A DNA stretch of 64,000 nt from an uncultured Ellagibacter sp. (GTDB taxonomy: Bacteria; Actinomycetota; Coriobacteriia; Coriobacteriales; Eggerthellaceae), in contig CAKUKU010000009.1 in NCBI GenBank assembly GCA_934663775.1, positions 1 through 64,000 of the forward strand, read 5' to 3'. Made by a program: the position numbers and the translations under genes. This document shows, in pieces, positions 38,874 through 49,400 of the stretch. The first letter of the stretch is position 1. The number at the start of each line of letters is the position of its first letter. The notes under the pieces are model-generated. The model did not search any database. It was given only the letters and a program-made list of their open reading frames with translations, and had not been told where the DNA came from.

Positions 38874-41471
38874 CTAGAACGCCTCGAAGCGGGCGCGGCG
38901 CTGCTCGACCAAATCTCCCGCCGGAACATCGGCAAGTACCGCAAGTTCGCGGCGCACGTAGTCGCGCACAACCTCAACAGCAGCTTCCGGGTTCTCGTGC
39001 GCGGGCGCGGGTCCTTCTGAGAGCACGTCGTCCACGATGCCCATCTCGTGCGCCTCGGCGGCGCTCATCTTCATGACGGCGGCCGCCTCGGGCGCGCGCG
39101 TGCGGTCTTTCCACAAGATAGACGCGAAGCCCTCGGGCGACAGCACGGAGTAGACCGCGTGCTCCTGCATGGTCACGCGATTCGCAACAGCGAGCGCAAG
39201 CGCACCGCCCGAGCCGCCCTCGCCAAGAAGGACGCTAACGATAGGAACCTTGATACCTGCCATCGCAAGCAGGTTGTCGGCGATCGCATTGCCCTGCCCG
39301 CGCTCCTCGGCCTCCATGCCGCAGAACGCGCCCTGCGTGTCGACGAAGCACAGGATGGGACGCCCGAACTTCTCGGCCTCGCGCATGAGGCGAAGGCTCT
39401 TGCGATAACCCTCCGGTTGCGGGCAGCCGAAGTTGCGCTTGATACGTTCCTTGAGGTCGGCACCTTTTTCCTCGGCGATCACCGTGACCGCTTGATTGCC
39501 AATCCAGCCGACGCCTGCGACAATCGCGCCGTCGTCGCCGAACCCGCGATCGCCGTGCAGCTCGATGAAGCCGTCGACGATGCGGTCGATGTAGTAGCGC
39601 GAGGTGGGACGATGCACGTTGCGCGCGAGCTGCACACTCTCCCAGGCGCTCGACTCCTGAGCGCCCGCCGCGCCCGATTCCCCACCTTCGGCGGCAGGCT
39701 CGGCCGCAGGAGCACATGCGGTGGGCGCGCACGCCGCTTCGGCGCAGTCTTCCGACATGTCGCCCGCATGCGCATCGACGAGGTCGCGCCGACGCTCGGC
39801 CTCGCGCTCGAGCTTCTTCGACTTGCCTCCGAGCCATCCGAGCAACGTCTCGGTGAGCGACTGAGCGCGCTTCTCGTCGTCCGCCTCGCCGCGAAGCAAG
39901 TCCTCGTCGACGGGGAGCAGGCCGTAGGTCACCTTGTTGTAGGTGTCGGTTCCGTGCTTGAGGTTCGACATGACCGAGTCGTACGTGACGATCATGCGCT
40001 CCTCGCCCGCGACGGGCTCGCCCTGCGCGCGCGTCGCGTAGTGCAGCGCGAGCAGCTGCGCTAAGGTGGCGCGCATATCCGTTCGCGAGACGACGGCATC
40101 GATAAGCCCATGTGAAAGCGCGAATTCGGCAGTTTGGAAGCCCTTGGGGAGCTCTTGCTTGATGGTGTCGCGAATCACGCGTTGTCCGGCGAAGCCGATG
40201 AGCGCATGAGGTTCGGCGAGGATGATGTCGCCCTGCATGGCGAACGACGCCGTGACGCCGCCCGTCGTCGGGTCGGTAATTACCGAGATGTAGGGCAGCC
40301 CGCGCTCGGCGAGGCGGGAAAGCGCGCAGGACACCTTCGCCATCTGCATGAGCGAGGCTAAGCCCTCCTGCATGCGCGCGCCACCCGACGCGGTGAACGC
40401 CACGACCGGCAGGCCCTCTTCTGCCGCACGCCGCACGAGGCGCGCCATCTTCTCGCCAACAGCGGTGCCCATAGACCCCATGAGGAAGGTGGACTCCATG
40501 ACCGCGAACGCCGCGCGGATGCCGGCAATGCGGCCTTCTCCCGTGCGAATCCCCTCGTCAAGTCCCGTTTTCTCACGAAGTCCGGCAATCTTTTCCGCGT
40601 ACCCGGGAAAATCGAGCGGGTCGGGCTCGGGCATGTGGGCATCCCATTCCTCGAAGCTTCCCGCGTCGAGCAGATCGGCGATGCGCTCGTCGGAGGTCAT
40701 GCGGAAATATCCACCGCAGGTAGGGCACACGTAATGCGACGCGGCAAGGCTTTCCTCGCCGAACTTCAGCCCGCAGTGAGGGCAGGCGCGCCACTTGTCG
40801 ACCGCAGGAGCCGCCTTCTCCGTGGTGCAGAGCACCCAGCCGAGCGCCGGCGTGTCGTTCTTCAGCGGGCGGAACACGTTCACGCCGCGCGAGATGGCAC
40901 GGGAGAGAAATCCGTCGACCTCGCCGAGCGGCTGCGCCTCATCGCACAAAAGAATCGTCCCCGCCCCGCATTCGGCGGCGGCGGCGAGCACGGCATGGGC
41001 ATTGCAGAACAGCGCGTCGGAGTACTTCTCACCCAAGCACACCGTCCCCGTCGCCTGGCGCAGATACGACTCGTAGCGCTTGTCGGCGGTATAGGGCATC
41101 CAGACCGCGAAACCAGCGTCGATCGCAGCCTGCAGGTAGTGCTTCGCCATGCGTCCGCGCGACATGAGCAGCACGCGGGGACGACTATCCTCAGTTTCCT
41201 TACCATCGACCGGGGAATACGCGCTCGCGTCGCCCGCGGGGACGACGTAGTACTCCGACGAGTCGGCCGATGAGGCGGCGTTCGGCACGAGCGACCCGTC
41301 CGCCGCAGCCTCCTCGGCGATGCGCGAGAGGCGATACGCCACGCCCGCCTCGGGCGCCTGGGTCTGCGACCTTACCGGCGCGGGATCATCGGGGGCGAAC
41401 TCCCCGTCCGCGTCGAAACTCACATATCCTTGCTGTGCAATCTTCATGCCAAAAAACCTCAACGACTTCAT
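38874..41471 (-). CDS. accDA: acetyl-CoA carboxylase carboxyltransferase, fused beta-alpha subunits, with N-terminal biotin-carboxylase-like domain
   Basis: An 865-residue carboxyltransferase that moves the carboxyl group from biotin to acetyl-CoA to form malonyl-CoA. AccD part from about residue 225, with the zinc ribbon Cys230/233/249/252 (CPHC...CPTC) and SGGARMQEGLASLMQMAK; AccA part from about residue 605 (YYIDRIVDGFIELHGDRGFG, GQGNAIADNLLAMAG, GEGGSGGALALAVANRV). A Ser/Ala/Glu linker joins them. Unusually, residues 98-205 resemble the N-terminal domain of biotin carboxylase (VLLMSRGRMAKHYLQAAIDA...). Start 41471 (AGGGAAAAC upstream) or 41447 (GAGG further off). Last gene of the fab operon. 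Confidence 0.9.
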   Translation of the reverse strand: MKSLRFFGMKIAQQGYVSFDADGEFAPDDPAPVRSQTQAPEAGVAYRLSRIAEEAAADGSLVPNAASSADSSEYYVVPAGDASAYSPVDGKETEDSRPRVLLMSRGRMAKHYLQAAIDAGFAVWMPYTADKRYESYLRQATGTVCLGEKYSDALFCNAHAVLAAAAECGAGTILLCDEAQPLGEVDGFLSRAISRGVNVFRPLKNDTPALGWVLCTTEKAAPAVDKWRACPHCGLKFGEESLAASHYVCPTCGGYFRMTSDERIADLLDAGSFEEWDAHMPEPDPLDFPGYAEKIAGLREKTGLDEGIRTGEGRIAGIRAAFAVMESTFLMGSMGTAVGEKMARLVRRAAEEGLPVVAFTASGGARMQEGLASLMQMAKVSCALSRLAERGLPYISVITDPTTGGVTASFAMQGDIILAEPHALIGFAGQRVIRDTIKQELPKGFQTAEFALSHGLIDAVVSRTDMRATLAQLLALHYATRAQGEPVAGEERMIVTYDSVMSNLKHGTDTYNKVTYGLLPVDEDLLRGEADDEKRAQSLTETLLGWLGGKSKKLEREAERRRDLVDAHAGDMSEDCAEAACAPTACAPAAEPAAEGGESGAAGAQESSAWESVQLARNVHRPTSRYYIDRIVDGFIELHGDRGFGDDGAIVAGVGWIGNQAVTVIAEEKGADLKERIKRNFGCPQPEGYRKSLRLMREAEKFGRPILCFVDTQGAFCGMEAEERGQGNAIADNLLAMAGIKVPIVSVLLGEGGSGGALALAVANRVTMQEHAVYSVLSPEGFASILWKDRTRAPEAAAVMKMSAAEAHEMGIVDDVLSEGPAPAHENPEAAVEVVRDYVRRELAVLADVPAGDLVEQRRARFEAF

Positions 41472-41497
41472 GTTTTCCCTGGAAACCGAGCTACTCC

Positions 41498-41941
41498 CTA
41501 CGAATTCGCAAGCACGTATTTCTGCGTCGCCGTAGCGCAGACTTTATCTCCCACGCTCGCCTCGACGTCGGCGACGACCATGCGGCTCGACGACTTCACG
41601 ATGGTCGCCTTGAGCGTGAGCACATCGCCTGGGAGCACCTGATTGCGAAACTTCGCCTTGTCGATGCCGGCGAAGAATCCAAGGGTTCCCTCATCTGCGC
41701 GATCGACGAGCGCGCAGAATGACGCCGCCTGCGCGAGCGCCTCCATGATGATCACGCCCGGAAGCACCGGATGCGTCGGGAAGTGCCCGTTAAATAGCGG
41801 CAGGTCGGGGTCGACGTCGAGCTCGGCCGTGATCGAGGTGCCCGGCGTGCATTCCACCACGCGCGTCATCCACACGAAGGGGTCGCGATGCGGGAGCACC
41901 CGCTCGATGTCCTCGCGACCGCAAGGGAACTGAATATCCAT
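41498..41941 (-). CDS. fabZ: 3-hydroxyacyl-ACP dehydratase FabZ
   Basis: A 147-residue hot-dog-fold dehydratase of type II fatty acid synthesis, removing water from 3-hydroxyacyl-ACP. The catalytic His sits in FNGHFPTHPVLPG and the acidic residue in VIIMEALAQAA, and the N-terminal VLPHRDPFVWMTRV is conserved. The ATG at 41941 has AAAGG at 10 bases. The frame extends far upstream but that part is a shadow of fabF. It lies between fabF (88-bp gap with hairpins) and accDA (26-bp gap). Confidence 0.92.
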   Translation of the reverse strand: MDIQFPCGREDIERVLPHRDPFVWMTRVVECTPGTSITAELDVDPDLPLFNGHFPTHPVLPGVIIMEALAQAASFCALVDRADEGTLGFFAGIDKAKFRNQVLPGDVLTLKATIVKSSSRMVVADVEASVGDKVCATATQKYVLANS

Positions 41942-41970
41942 CAAAAAGAACCTTTCTCTTCCGCAAGCGC

Positions 41971-41998
41971 GGGCTGTGAGCCCGAGCAGCACTGCTCG
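41971..41998. repeat. hairpins between fabF and fabZ
   Basis: GGGCT/AGCCC (41971-41975, 41979-41983) directly followed by CGAGCAG-CA-CTGCTCG (41983-41998). Without a T tract they are more likely an RNA-processing or attenuation element, or a small palindromic repeat, than a terminator. Confidence 0.4.
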
Positions 41999-42029
41999 CG
42001 GTTCGTGAATGCGCGAGCAGCGAGCGCCT

Positions 42030-43319
42030 CTATTCCGCCGCAACCTCGTACGGCGAGATAGCCAGGCACGCGTTATGCCCGCCGAAGCCGAGCGAGTTCG
42101 ACAGCGCCACCTTCTGCTTGTAGTTTTCGAGCGGCTCGGTGAGCACGTTGGCGGGAGCCTCCGGGTCGGGCGTTTCGAAGCCGGCCGTCGGAGGTACGCA
42201 ATCGTTCGCGACGGAAAGCGCCGTGACAATCGCCTCGACCGCGCCTGCCGCGCCGAGCGTATGGCCCGTCGTGCCCTTGACCGAGCACACGGGAACCTTC
42301 ATGCCCGCCTCTTCCCCGCACAGCGCGCGCAGCGCCTTGGACTCGGTGAGCTCGTTCGCGTGCGTACCCGTGCCATGCGCGTTGAAATGCCCCAGGTCAG
42401 CGGGGGTGAACCCACCTTCCTCAAGCGCGATGCGCATCGCGCGGACCACACCCTCCCCTTCTGGGTCGGGGGCGGTCATGTGGTAGGCGTCGCCCGTCGA
42501 GCCGAAGCCCACGACCTCTGCAAGCGGCTTCGCACCACGCGCCAGGGCATGTTCGAGCGACTCCAAGACAACCGCGCCCGCGCCTTCGCCGGCGACGAAG
42601 CCCTCGCGGTCGAGGTCGAACGGGCGGGAAGCGCGCAGGGGGTCCTCCTCGCGCGAAAGAGCGCCGAGGTTCGCGAAGCCCGCGATGCAGATGGGGTTCA
42701 CGCTTTCCTCCGCACCGCCCGCAAGCGCCACGTCGGTGTAGCCGTGACGGATGTCGCGCACAGCCTGCCCGATGCAGTGGGCGCCCGTCGCGCACGCGGT
42801 GACGACGTTGATGCACTCGCCCTTCATGCCGTAGCGAATCGCCAGGTTGCCTGCGGCGATGTTGCCGATCATCGTGGGCACGAACAGCGGGCTCACACGC
42901 TTAGGCCCCTTCTCGAACAGCGTCTTGAAGCCGCTCTCGAGCTCGTCGATCCCGCCGATGCCGCTGCCGAAGACGACGGACACGCGCGAGGGGTCCTCTT
43001 CCTCCATGGAAAGCCCCGCCTGCGCGATAGCTTCGTCGGAAGCGACGATCGCGTACTGCACGAAGCGCTCGAAACGGCGCGACTCCTTCTTCGTGAGACC
43101 GTGCTCGGTGGCGTCGAAGCCGCAGACCTCGCCAGCATTGTGGACCTCGTAGTCGGTCGTGTCGAAGCGCTCGATAGGGCGGATGCAGCATTCGCGGCCC
43201 ATGACCGCCTTCCACAGCGCCTCCACGCCGACACCCGCGGGCGTGATCGCGCCCATGCCGGTAATCACGACACGGTTCGATCCGTCGGGTCGCTTGGTGT
43301 TCACGGTTGCCTCGCTCAT
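42030..43319 (-). CDS. fabF: beta-ketoacyl-ACP synthase II
   Basis: A 429-residue condensing enzyme that elongates acyl-ACP with malonyl-ACP. The catalytic Cys is in [15 protein letters not shown], the two His in [14 protein letters not shown] and [15 protein letters not shown]; the C-terminal [13 protein letters not shown] closes the thiolase fold. Start at 43319, overlapping the fabG stop by four bases (ATGA). The longer open frame upstream is antisense-type noise over fabG. FabF rather than FabB from the length and the TGHTLGAAG form; no fabH is in this cluster. Confidence 0.93.
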   Translation of the reverse strand: MSEATVNTKRPDGSNRVVITGMGAITPAGVGVEALWKAVMGRECCIRPIERFDTTDYEVHNAGEVCGFDATEHGLTKKESRRFERFVQYAIVASDEAIAQAGLSMEEEDPSRVSVVFGSGIGGIDELESGFKTLFEKGPKRVSPLFVPTMIGNIAAGNLAIRYGMKGECINVVTACATGAHCIGQAVRDIRHGYTDVALAGGAEESVNPICIAGFANLGALSREEDPLRASRPFDLDREGFVAGEGAGAVVLESLEHALARGAKPLAEVVGFGSTGDAYHMTAPDPEGEGVVRAMRIALEEGGFTPADLGHFNAHGTGTHANELTESKALRALCGEEAGMKVPVCSVKGTTGHTLGAAGAVEAIVTALSVANDCVPPTAGFETPDPEAPANVLTEPLENYKQKVALSNSLGFGGHNACLAISPYEVAAE

Positions 43320-44080
43320 AGCGCCATACCTCCGTCGATGCAGATAACCTGACCGGTAATGTAGCCAGCCTCGTCGCTGACCAGGAATTTCACGAGATTC
43401 GCCACGTCCTCGGGCTGGCCGAGGCGGCCGCACGCGATGCGCCCGGCGATGGCCTCGCGCTGCTTGTCGGAGAGCGCGTCGGTCATGTCGGTCTCGATGA
43501 ACCCGGGGGCCACGGCATTCACCGTGACGTTGCGCGCCGCGAGCTCGCGCGCGAGCGACTTGGTGAGCCCGATCACGCCCGCCTTCGACGCCGCATAGTT
43601 CGCCTGCCCGGCATTGCCTGCAACGCCCACGACGCTCGACATGTTGACGATGCGGCCCGAGCGCTGCTTCATCATGATCTTCGTGGCGGCCTTGCAGCAG
43701 TTGAACGTGCCCTTCAGGTTCACGTCGATGACCGCGTCGAAGTCTTCTTCCTTCATGCGCGCAACGAGCCCGTCGCGCGTGATGCCCGCGTTGTTCACGA
43801 GCACGTCGAGCCGCCCGAACGCGGCGTGCGCGGATTCCACGAGCGTCTGCGCCTCTTCCGCCGACGCGACGTTGCCCACGAGGGCGAGCGACTTCACGCC
43901 ATAGGTTGCCGAAATCTCCGCGGCGAGCTCCTGCGCCGCGGGAAGACTTCTCTCGCTCGAGCAGTTCACGCACACGTTCATGCCCGCCTCGGCGAGCGCG
44001 AGTGCAACCGCGCGGCCGATGCCGCGGCTCGATCCGGTGACGAGCGCTCCCTTGCGCTCGGGTTTAACCTGTTCAGTCAT
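43316..44080 (-). CDS. fabG: 3-oxoacyl-ACP reductase FabG
   Basis: A 254-residue short-chain dehydrogenase reducing 3-oxoacyl-ACP with NAD(P)H. Cofactor motif [19 protein letters not shown], the NAG motif in [12 protein letters not shown], and the Ser-Tyr-Lys catalytic set in [22 protein letters not shown]. The C-terminus ([16 protein letters not shown]) is canonical. Translationally coupled to fabF downstream and 36 bp after fabD. Confidence 0.93.
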   Translation of the reverse strand: MTEQVKPERKGALVTGSSRGIGRAVALALAEAGMNVCVNCSSERSLPAAQELAAEISATYGVKSLALVGNVASAEEAQTLVESAHAAFGRLDVLVNNAGITRDGLVARMKEEDFDAVIDVNLKGTFNCCKAATKIMMKQRSGRIVNMSSVVGVAGNAGQANYAASKAGVIGLTKSLARELAARNVTVNAVAPGFIETDMTDALSDKQREAIAGRIACGRLGQPEDVANLVKFLVSDEAGYITGQVICIDGGMAL

Positions 44081-44116
44081 GGGTTTTGCTCACTTCCCAA
44101 CTAATGGACGGGTGTT

Positions 44117-45049
44117 TTAGCTTGCGTCGGACGCAAGTGACTCGAGCGCCGCGTCGAAGCTTGCCAGGTCCTGCACGCAGGTCCGCGACGCCTTGCGGTC
44201 GATTCGCTTGACGAGGTTCTCGAGCACGCCGCCGAAGCCGACTTCCCAAAACGTTGTGTGGCCCCGCTCCTCGAGCGCCTTGACGCTTTGCTGGAAACGG
44301 ACCGGATGCGTAAGATGCTCCGCAAGATGCTCGCGGGCGCAGGCGGCAGAAAGCGGCGCGGCGTCGACATTGCAGATAAGCGGGATGGAAGGCTCGCTGA
44401 ACTCGATACCCTCGAGGTATGCCGCGAGCTTCTCGGCCGCGTCGGCCATAAGCGGGCTGTGGAACGCGCCCGACGTGGCCAGGCGCGCGAAACGCTTGCC
44501 CTCGGCAGCCCACGCCTCTTCCGCGCGCGCAACGGCGTCAGGTGTACCCGAAATAACAATCTGACCTGGGCTGTTGTAGTTTGCGGGAACGAGCACGTCA
44601 CCCTGGGCGCACTCCTCGCACACAGCGCGGACGGCTTCATCGTCGGCCTTGAGCAGTGCGCTCATGACGCCCGCGTGGACGCTCGAAGCTTCCGCCATGT
44701 ATTCGGCGCGCACCTTCACGAAGCGATAGGTGTCCTCTTCGGAGAGCATGCCGGAGACAGCGAGCGCGGACACCTGCCCGAGCGAAAAGCCGAGCACAGC
44801 TGCCGGAGCCACGCCGCGAGCCATGAGGGCGCGGGCAATGCCGACCGAGAGCACGCAAAGCGCAGGCTGCGCGTAGCGCGTGTCGTTGAGCTTCTCGGGG
44901 GAAGCCGTTGCCACCAGGTCAGCGAGGTCGTAACCGAGCACGTCAGAAGCGCACTCGAACGACGAAGCCACCTCGGAGACACTCATCAGGTCGGCGCCCA
45001 TGCCAGGCTTTTGCGACCCTTGGCCCGAGAACAGGAATACGGGGTTCAT
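44117..45049 (-). CDS. fabD: malonyl-CoA:ACP transacylase FabD
   Basis: A 310-residue acyltransferase loading malonate onto ACP. The N-terminus FLFSGQGSQKPGMGADL and the His of SGAFHSPLMADAA are typical. The nucleophile elbow reads GFSLGQ rather than the usual GHSLGE, a double change next to the active Ser. ATG at 45049 with AGGAAGG about 9 bases upstream. It follows fabK by 26 bp. Confidence 0.9.
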   Translation of the reverse strand: MNPVFLFSGQGSQKPGMGADLMSVSEVASSFECASDVLGYDLADLVATASPEKLNDTRYAQPALCVLSVGIARALMARGVAPAAVLGFSLGQVSALAVSGMLSEEDTYRFVKVRAEYMAEASSVHAGVMSALLKADDEAVRAVCEECAQGDVLVPANYNSPGQIVISGTPDAVARAEEAWAAEGKRFARLATSGAFHSPLMADAAEKLAAYLEGIEFSEPSIPLICNVDAAPLSAACAREHLAEHLTHPVRFQQSVKALEERGHTTFWEVGFGGVLENLVKRIDRKASRTCVQDLASFDAALESLASDAS

Positions 45050-45075
45050 ATGACCGATACCTTCCTCCACCGCGG

Positions 45076-46050
45076 TTACAAGCCCATACGGCGGCGAGCG
45101 GCATTCGCGTCGGCCATCTGCTGGAGGGTGCACCCACCGAGCGCCTCGGCCTCGGACACAAGCTCATCGATGACCTCTTTCGCGCTCTTGCGCTCATGCA
45201 CCACGGCTGCGATCTGGCCTGACATGATGGTGCCGTTGTCCACATCGCCCTCGACGGCGCGGCGCAGCGAGCCAACGTACATGCGCTCGAGTTCGTCGCC
45301 GTTCTTCGAGAGGTCGCCCTCGAGCTTTTTCACCGAGCGGGCGAACTTGTTCTTGAGGCAGCGCACTGGATGGCCCGATCCGCGGCCGGTGACGATGGTA
45401 TCGGAGTCCTTCGCGGAGAGGATTTTCTCCTTGTAGGCGTCTGCCACCGTGCACTCGTCCACCGTGAGGAAGCGCGTGCCCATCTGCACGCCCTCGGCGC
45501 CGAGGGCGAACGCGGCTGCGATGCCGCGGCCGTCGGCGATTCCGCCTGCGCCGATGACGGGGATGGACACCGCATCAGTCACCGAAGGCAGAAGCGCCAT
45601 CGTGGTGAGCTCGCCGACGTGCCCGCCCGATTCGGTGCCCTCCGCCACAACGGCATCGGCGCCTAAGCGCTCCATGCGAACCGCGAGAGCGGTCGAGGCG
45701 ACGACGGGGATGACCTTGATACCTGCGGCCTTCCACATCTCCATGTAGTTCGCGGGGCTGCCGGCGCCCGTGGTAACCACGTCGATCTCCAGGTCGACGA
45801 GCAACTTCGCAAGTTCGGCGGCATTGGGGTCCATGAGCATCACGTTTGCGCCAAGCGGCTTCGACGTGATCTTGCGCGCAGCTTCCACCTGGTCGCGCAC
45901 CCAATCGAGCGGGGCACCGCCGCAGGCGATGATGCCAAGCCCGCCCGCTTCGCTGACCGCGCCCGCCAAGCTCGCGTCGGCAATGCGAGCCATGGCGCCC
46001 TGAATGATAGGCACCTCAATGCCCAAGAGTTCGGTAACACGTGTTTTCAC
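45076..46050 (-). CDS. fabK: FMN-dependent enoyl-ACP reductase FabK
   Basis: A 324-residue TIM-barrel flavoprotein (2-nitropropane dioxygenase-like) that reduces enoyl-ACP in the last step of each elongation cycle and replaces the triclosan-sensitive FabI. Motifs: IEVPIIQGAMARIADASLAG, EAGGLGIIACGG, the His of EGTESGGHVGELTT, IPVIGAGGIADGRGIAAA and GVQMGTRFL. GTG start at 46050 with GGAAAGGA upstream; the longer frame is leader. First gene of the fabK-D-G-F-Z-accDA operon. Confidence 0.92.
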   Translation of the reverse strand: MKTRVTELLGIEVPIIQGAMARIADASLAGAVSEAGGLGIIACGGAPLDWVRDQVEAARKITSKPLGANVMLMDPNAAELAKLLVDLEIDVVTTGAGSPANYMEMWKAAGIKVIPVVASTALAVRMERLGADAVVAEGTESGGHVGELTTMALLPSVTDAVSIPVIGAGGIADGRGIAAAFALGAEGVQMGTRFLTVDECTVADAYKEKILSAKDSDTIVTGRGSGHPVRCLKNKFARSVKKLEGDLSKNGDELERMYVGSLRRAVEGDVDNGTIMSGQIAAVVHERKSAKEVIDELVSEAEALGGCTLQQMADANAARRRMGL

Positions 46051-46391
46051 GTTCAAAAGTCCTTTCCAAAACTGGAGATATCCCAGCTCGAAACCGCTTG
46101 GGTGCGGCAATTCGTCTTTTTGCGTCAGCAGTTTATGGTAGATTTGAGCCCCTTCGAATGCAAGCGCCGCGCGACCCCTTCACGAGAAGAACGGCCTGCG
46201 GAGTCGCAAGGGCCGACTTGCTTTCACACTTGTTAACAGGTGTATAAATAACACTTGCAACGGGTCAACTTTACTCCACATCATTCTCAAACCTGGGGAT
46301 ATATGTGGCATGGGGAGATATGCGCCATAAAGAGACGTCCCTCACCAAGCGAGACGGGGGCGGGGAATTCATCTCGCCCGAGCCGCAAATA
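46051..46391 (-). promoter_or_regulatory. fab operon promoter region
   Basis: Minus-strand promoter TTGACC (46268-46263), 16-bp spacer, TATACA (46246-46241). It is overlapped by an imperfect inverted repeat around TTGTTAACAGGTGTATAAAT and AACACTTGCAAC (about 46230-46261), a possible binding site for a fatty-acid regulator. The leader to fabK is about 185 bases. No gene lies in this 341-bp stretch. Confidence 0.5.
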
Positions 46392-46431
46392 AGGGCAGGC
46401 CCTTGCGCGACGCGAGCGCGGGGCCTGCCCT
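46392..46431 (-). terminator. intrinsic terminator of the GLUG/SLH gene
   Basis: Stem AGGGCAGGCCC (46392-46402) / GGGCCTGCCCT (46421-46431); on the minus strand it is followed by TATTTG. Confidence 0.7.
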
Positions 46432-46464
46432 TTCAAAGTGCGGAAACTCTCTTAGTGCAGAAAC

Positions 46465-49400
46465 TTACTTCAAAACGCCCAGTTCAAAGACGCGCATGAG
46501 CACGGTTGCCACGCGCTCGCGAGCGACGTTTTCGCCGGGGGCAAGGCGCTTGCCCGCTGATTCGTCATAGCCCTCGATAAGCCCCTTGTCGACGGCCCAC
46601 TTGATATAGGGGGCGGACCACTCGCTCGCATCGACGCCGTCCACGAAGGCGGAGAGGTCTGCGCCCGCAGCTTCGAGCTCGTCGGGCGCGGCGCAGAGAC
46701 GACCCAGGATCGTGACCAGCTGCTCGAAGGTCACGGACTCGTCGGCGGCGAAGTCGAGTGTGCCGCCCGGGCGCTCGATGCCCTTGATGACTCCCTTCGC
46801 GACCGCCCAGTTCGCGGCCGCGGTGTAGAACATACCGTCGGCGGACCCTGCGATGCCCGTGGCGTCTTTGGCAGCCGTGGGGTCGTAGGATGCAGCCTCG
46901 TCCGGACAAGCGTTGCGCCAGAGGATTGTGGCCAGTTCGCCGCGGGTGAGCGCGTTGCCCACACCGAAAATGGTCGCGTCCGCATAACCCGTCATGAGAC
47001 CGCGACTCGCGACGAAGTCGACGCCGGGGGCGTACCAGGACGAGTAGTCCACGTCGGTGAAATGCGGCGCAGGCGGGTAGGGCACGTCGGGGGGCACCGG
47101 CGCAGGCGGGTGGGGCGCATCGGGGGGCACCGGCGCAGGCGGGTAGAGCACCTCAAGCGCGCCTTCGGCTCCCCTGATGATCTCATATTTGTCGCCCCAG
47201 TTGTTCTCGTCCGCCTTGAGCTCGGCAATCGGAACGATTCGGTAGACACCTGCCTTATTGCAGGCCTCTTCGGCGCTTACCACGTTACCGTCAGCGTCGA
47301 TCAGCTGATAGCTATAAGCATTTTTAAGCACCTCATCCGCCGTATCGCCGTCAGCAAAAGCAGAGTACACCTTTCCATTCCGAACGAAATCGAGATAGGT
47401 CACCGCAATGTCGGGAAGCGCATCGCCGACCGTGATCCTCGCGCTGCTGGGCTGGGGCTCGAGGGAGCGCTTGACAACGTTGATGTCGATGCTGCCGACC
47501 TGCGCCGCGTATTTCTCCGTCGCCAAGAAGGTGAAGATCACCTCGTAGCGGGCGGCCTTTGGGAAGACGAAGCTGTCGGCAGGATCGGTCGGGGTGAGAT
47601 AGCAGCTATTAACTTCGCTCCAAGTGAGGCTCTGCTTTGTGAGGCAAGAGACGGAACCCTGAAGGCCCTTGACAGGCACGCCGTCTGCCTCGTAACTTAC
47701 CGCGAAAACAACCCCATCGCCGCAGGTGAGCGTTGCATGAGCCGCTTCGACAAAGAGACCAGTTTCCGCGTCCACCGTACCAGCCTTGACCCCCGTCGTG
47801 ATGACAGGAGGCGTATAGGCCGCAGGCTCGATCGTGCCGGGGATGACCTTGACCATGCTGGCGCCGGCAGCCTGCAGCGTGACGGTCGCCGTAAAGCTGC
47901 CCGCTTTCCCCTCCTGGCTTGCGAAGGTCCCTGCCGTGGCAGCTTGCACGTCGCTCACAACGACCGAGCTGTTCTCTTCGGTGATGCCCTCGATCTTGCG
48001 GATTTTGCCTAACACCCAAGCGGTGAGGCTGCTCTCTTCGTTGGCATCGGTCATCGAGACGGTGAAAGAATCGGGCAGGCTATCGACAAGCTCGATCACC
48101 ACAGGAGCGATGCGGATATGGGGGTACATCCGGTCAATCGGATAAGGATAGCCAGCCACCTTGCGCTTTGTCGTGAAGGTGGCCACCTGCACGAGGCCGC
48201 TACCCTGGTCCTCATAGAGCTTTTGAGCATTCGAACTGGGAAGATTGATGGTTTGGACGGGGTTTAGCATCGCAGAGTGATCGCCTCGCGAAACGGCGTC
48301 GAGCATCGCCTGCGGCGAGGTGAAGGTCATCGTGTAGCAGAAGGCAAAGGCGCTGTCGGCGCTGACCTTCAACGAGACGTCGCCCTCGAGCGTAAGCGAG
48401 GACACGTCGATGCCGTACTCGGCGTATTGACCGGTCACCGTAACGGTTGCCGAGGTACCCTCAGGCGCATAAATCTTGAGATTGCCGCTGCCGCCTGCCG
48501 AGCCAAGATCGATGATGCACGGCCCGGTGCCGGCGTTCTGGGAAGACTGGAACTTCACGTCGCCGTCGACGCACAGGTTGATGTCGCCCTCGGAATAGAG
48601 CAGCTTTTGATTGTACGCGGCGGTCACGACAAGGCCGTTACGCAGGAAGAGGGTGTTCGTGGTCTTATCATAGGATGCGAGGCCGTTGCCGAGGATGTCG
48701 GCTTCGTTCCGCTCGCTCACGCGCACGTCGTCAAGCCAAATGTCGTAATACACCGTGTCGTCAACGAACGTCTCGCCTTTGGGAATCGGATAACCGTCGC
48801 TGTTCAGCACCCACGTGTTCAGGTTCGATTCGGCATCCATGCTGTAGAGGTTCTCGTTGAGCGCGGCGAGGAGTTCCCCATCGCTCCCGCCGCCGAGGTT
48901 GCCTTTGCCCGTGAAGTGCGGGACGTAAGAGCCCTCGCCTTCGGCGCCGATATCGTAAAGACCCGAACCGCCCTCGGCGTAGCAGCCCTGCACAACCACG
49001 TTCTGACTGTTCCTGCCGACAAGCGTCGCCACACAGTTTCGTGATCCGTACTCTTTGATGCCGGAAATATCGCTTGTCGTATAACAGTTCTTAATCTTTA
49101 CGGGAGCTTCGCCCACAATACCGCCAACGCGGCTGCCACCATGAAGGTACCCCAGGTTCGCGCAGTTGTAGAATTCAGAGACTTCCGCCAGGGCAGCGAT
49201 GCCGCCGCTTTGTCTGATTGGTCGGTCGGTATTGGCATTGTCGATGTCCATCTCGTTCCAGCAGTTCTTGAAGGTTACGCCGGATGAACATCCTACGATG
49301 CCACCGAACGCGCCCGAACCCTGAATAGACCCTGAGGCATGCACACCGGTGACGCTACCGGGCCACGCAAAGCCCACGATACCACCAGTGGCATTGTAAC

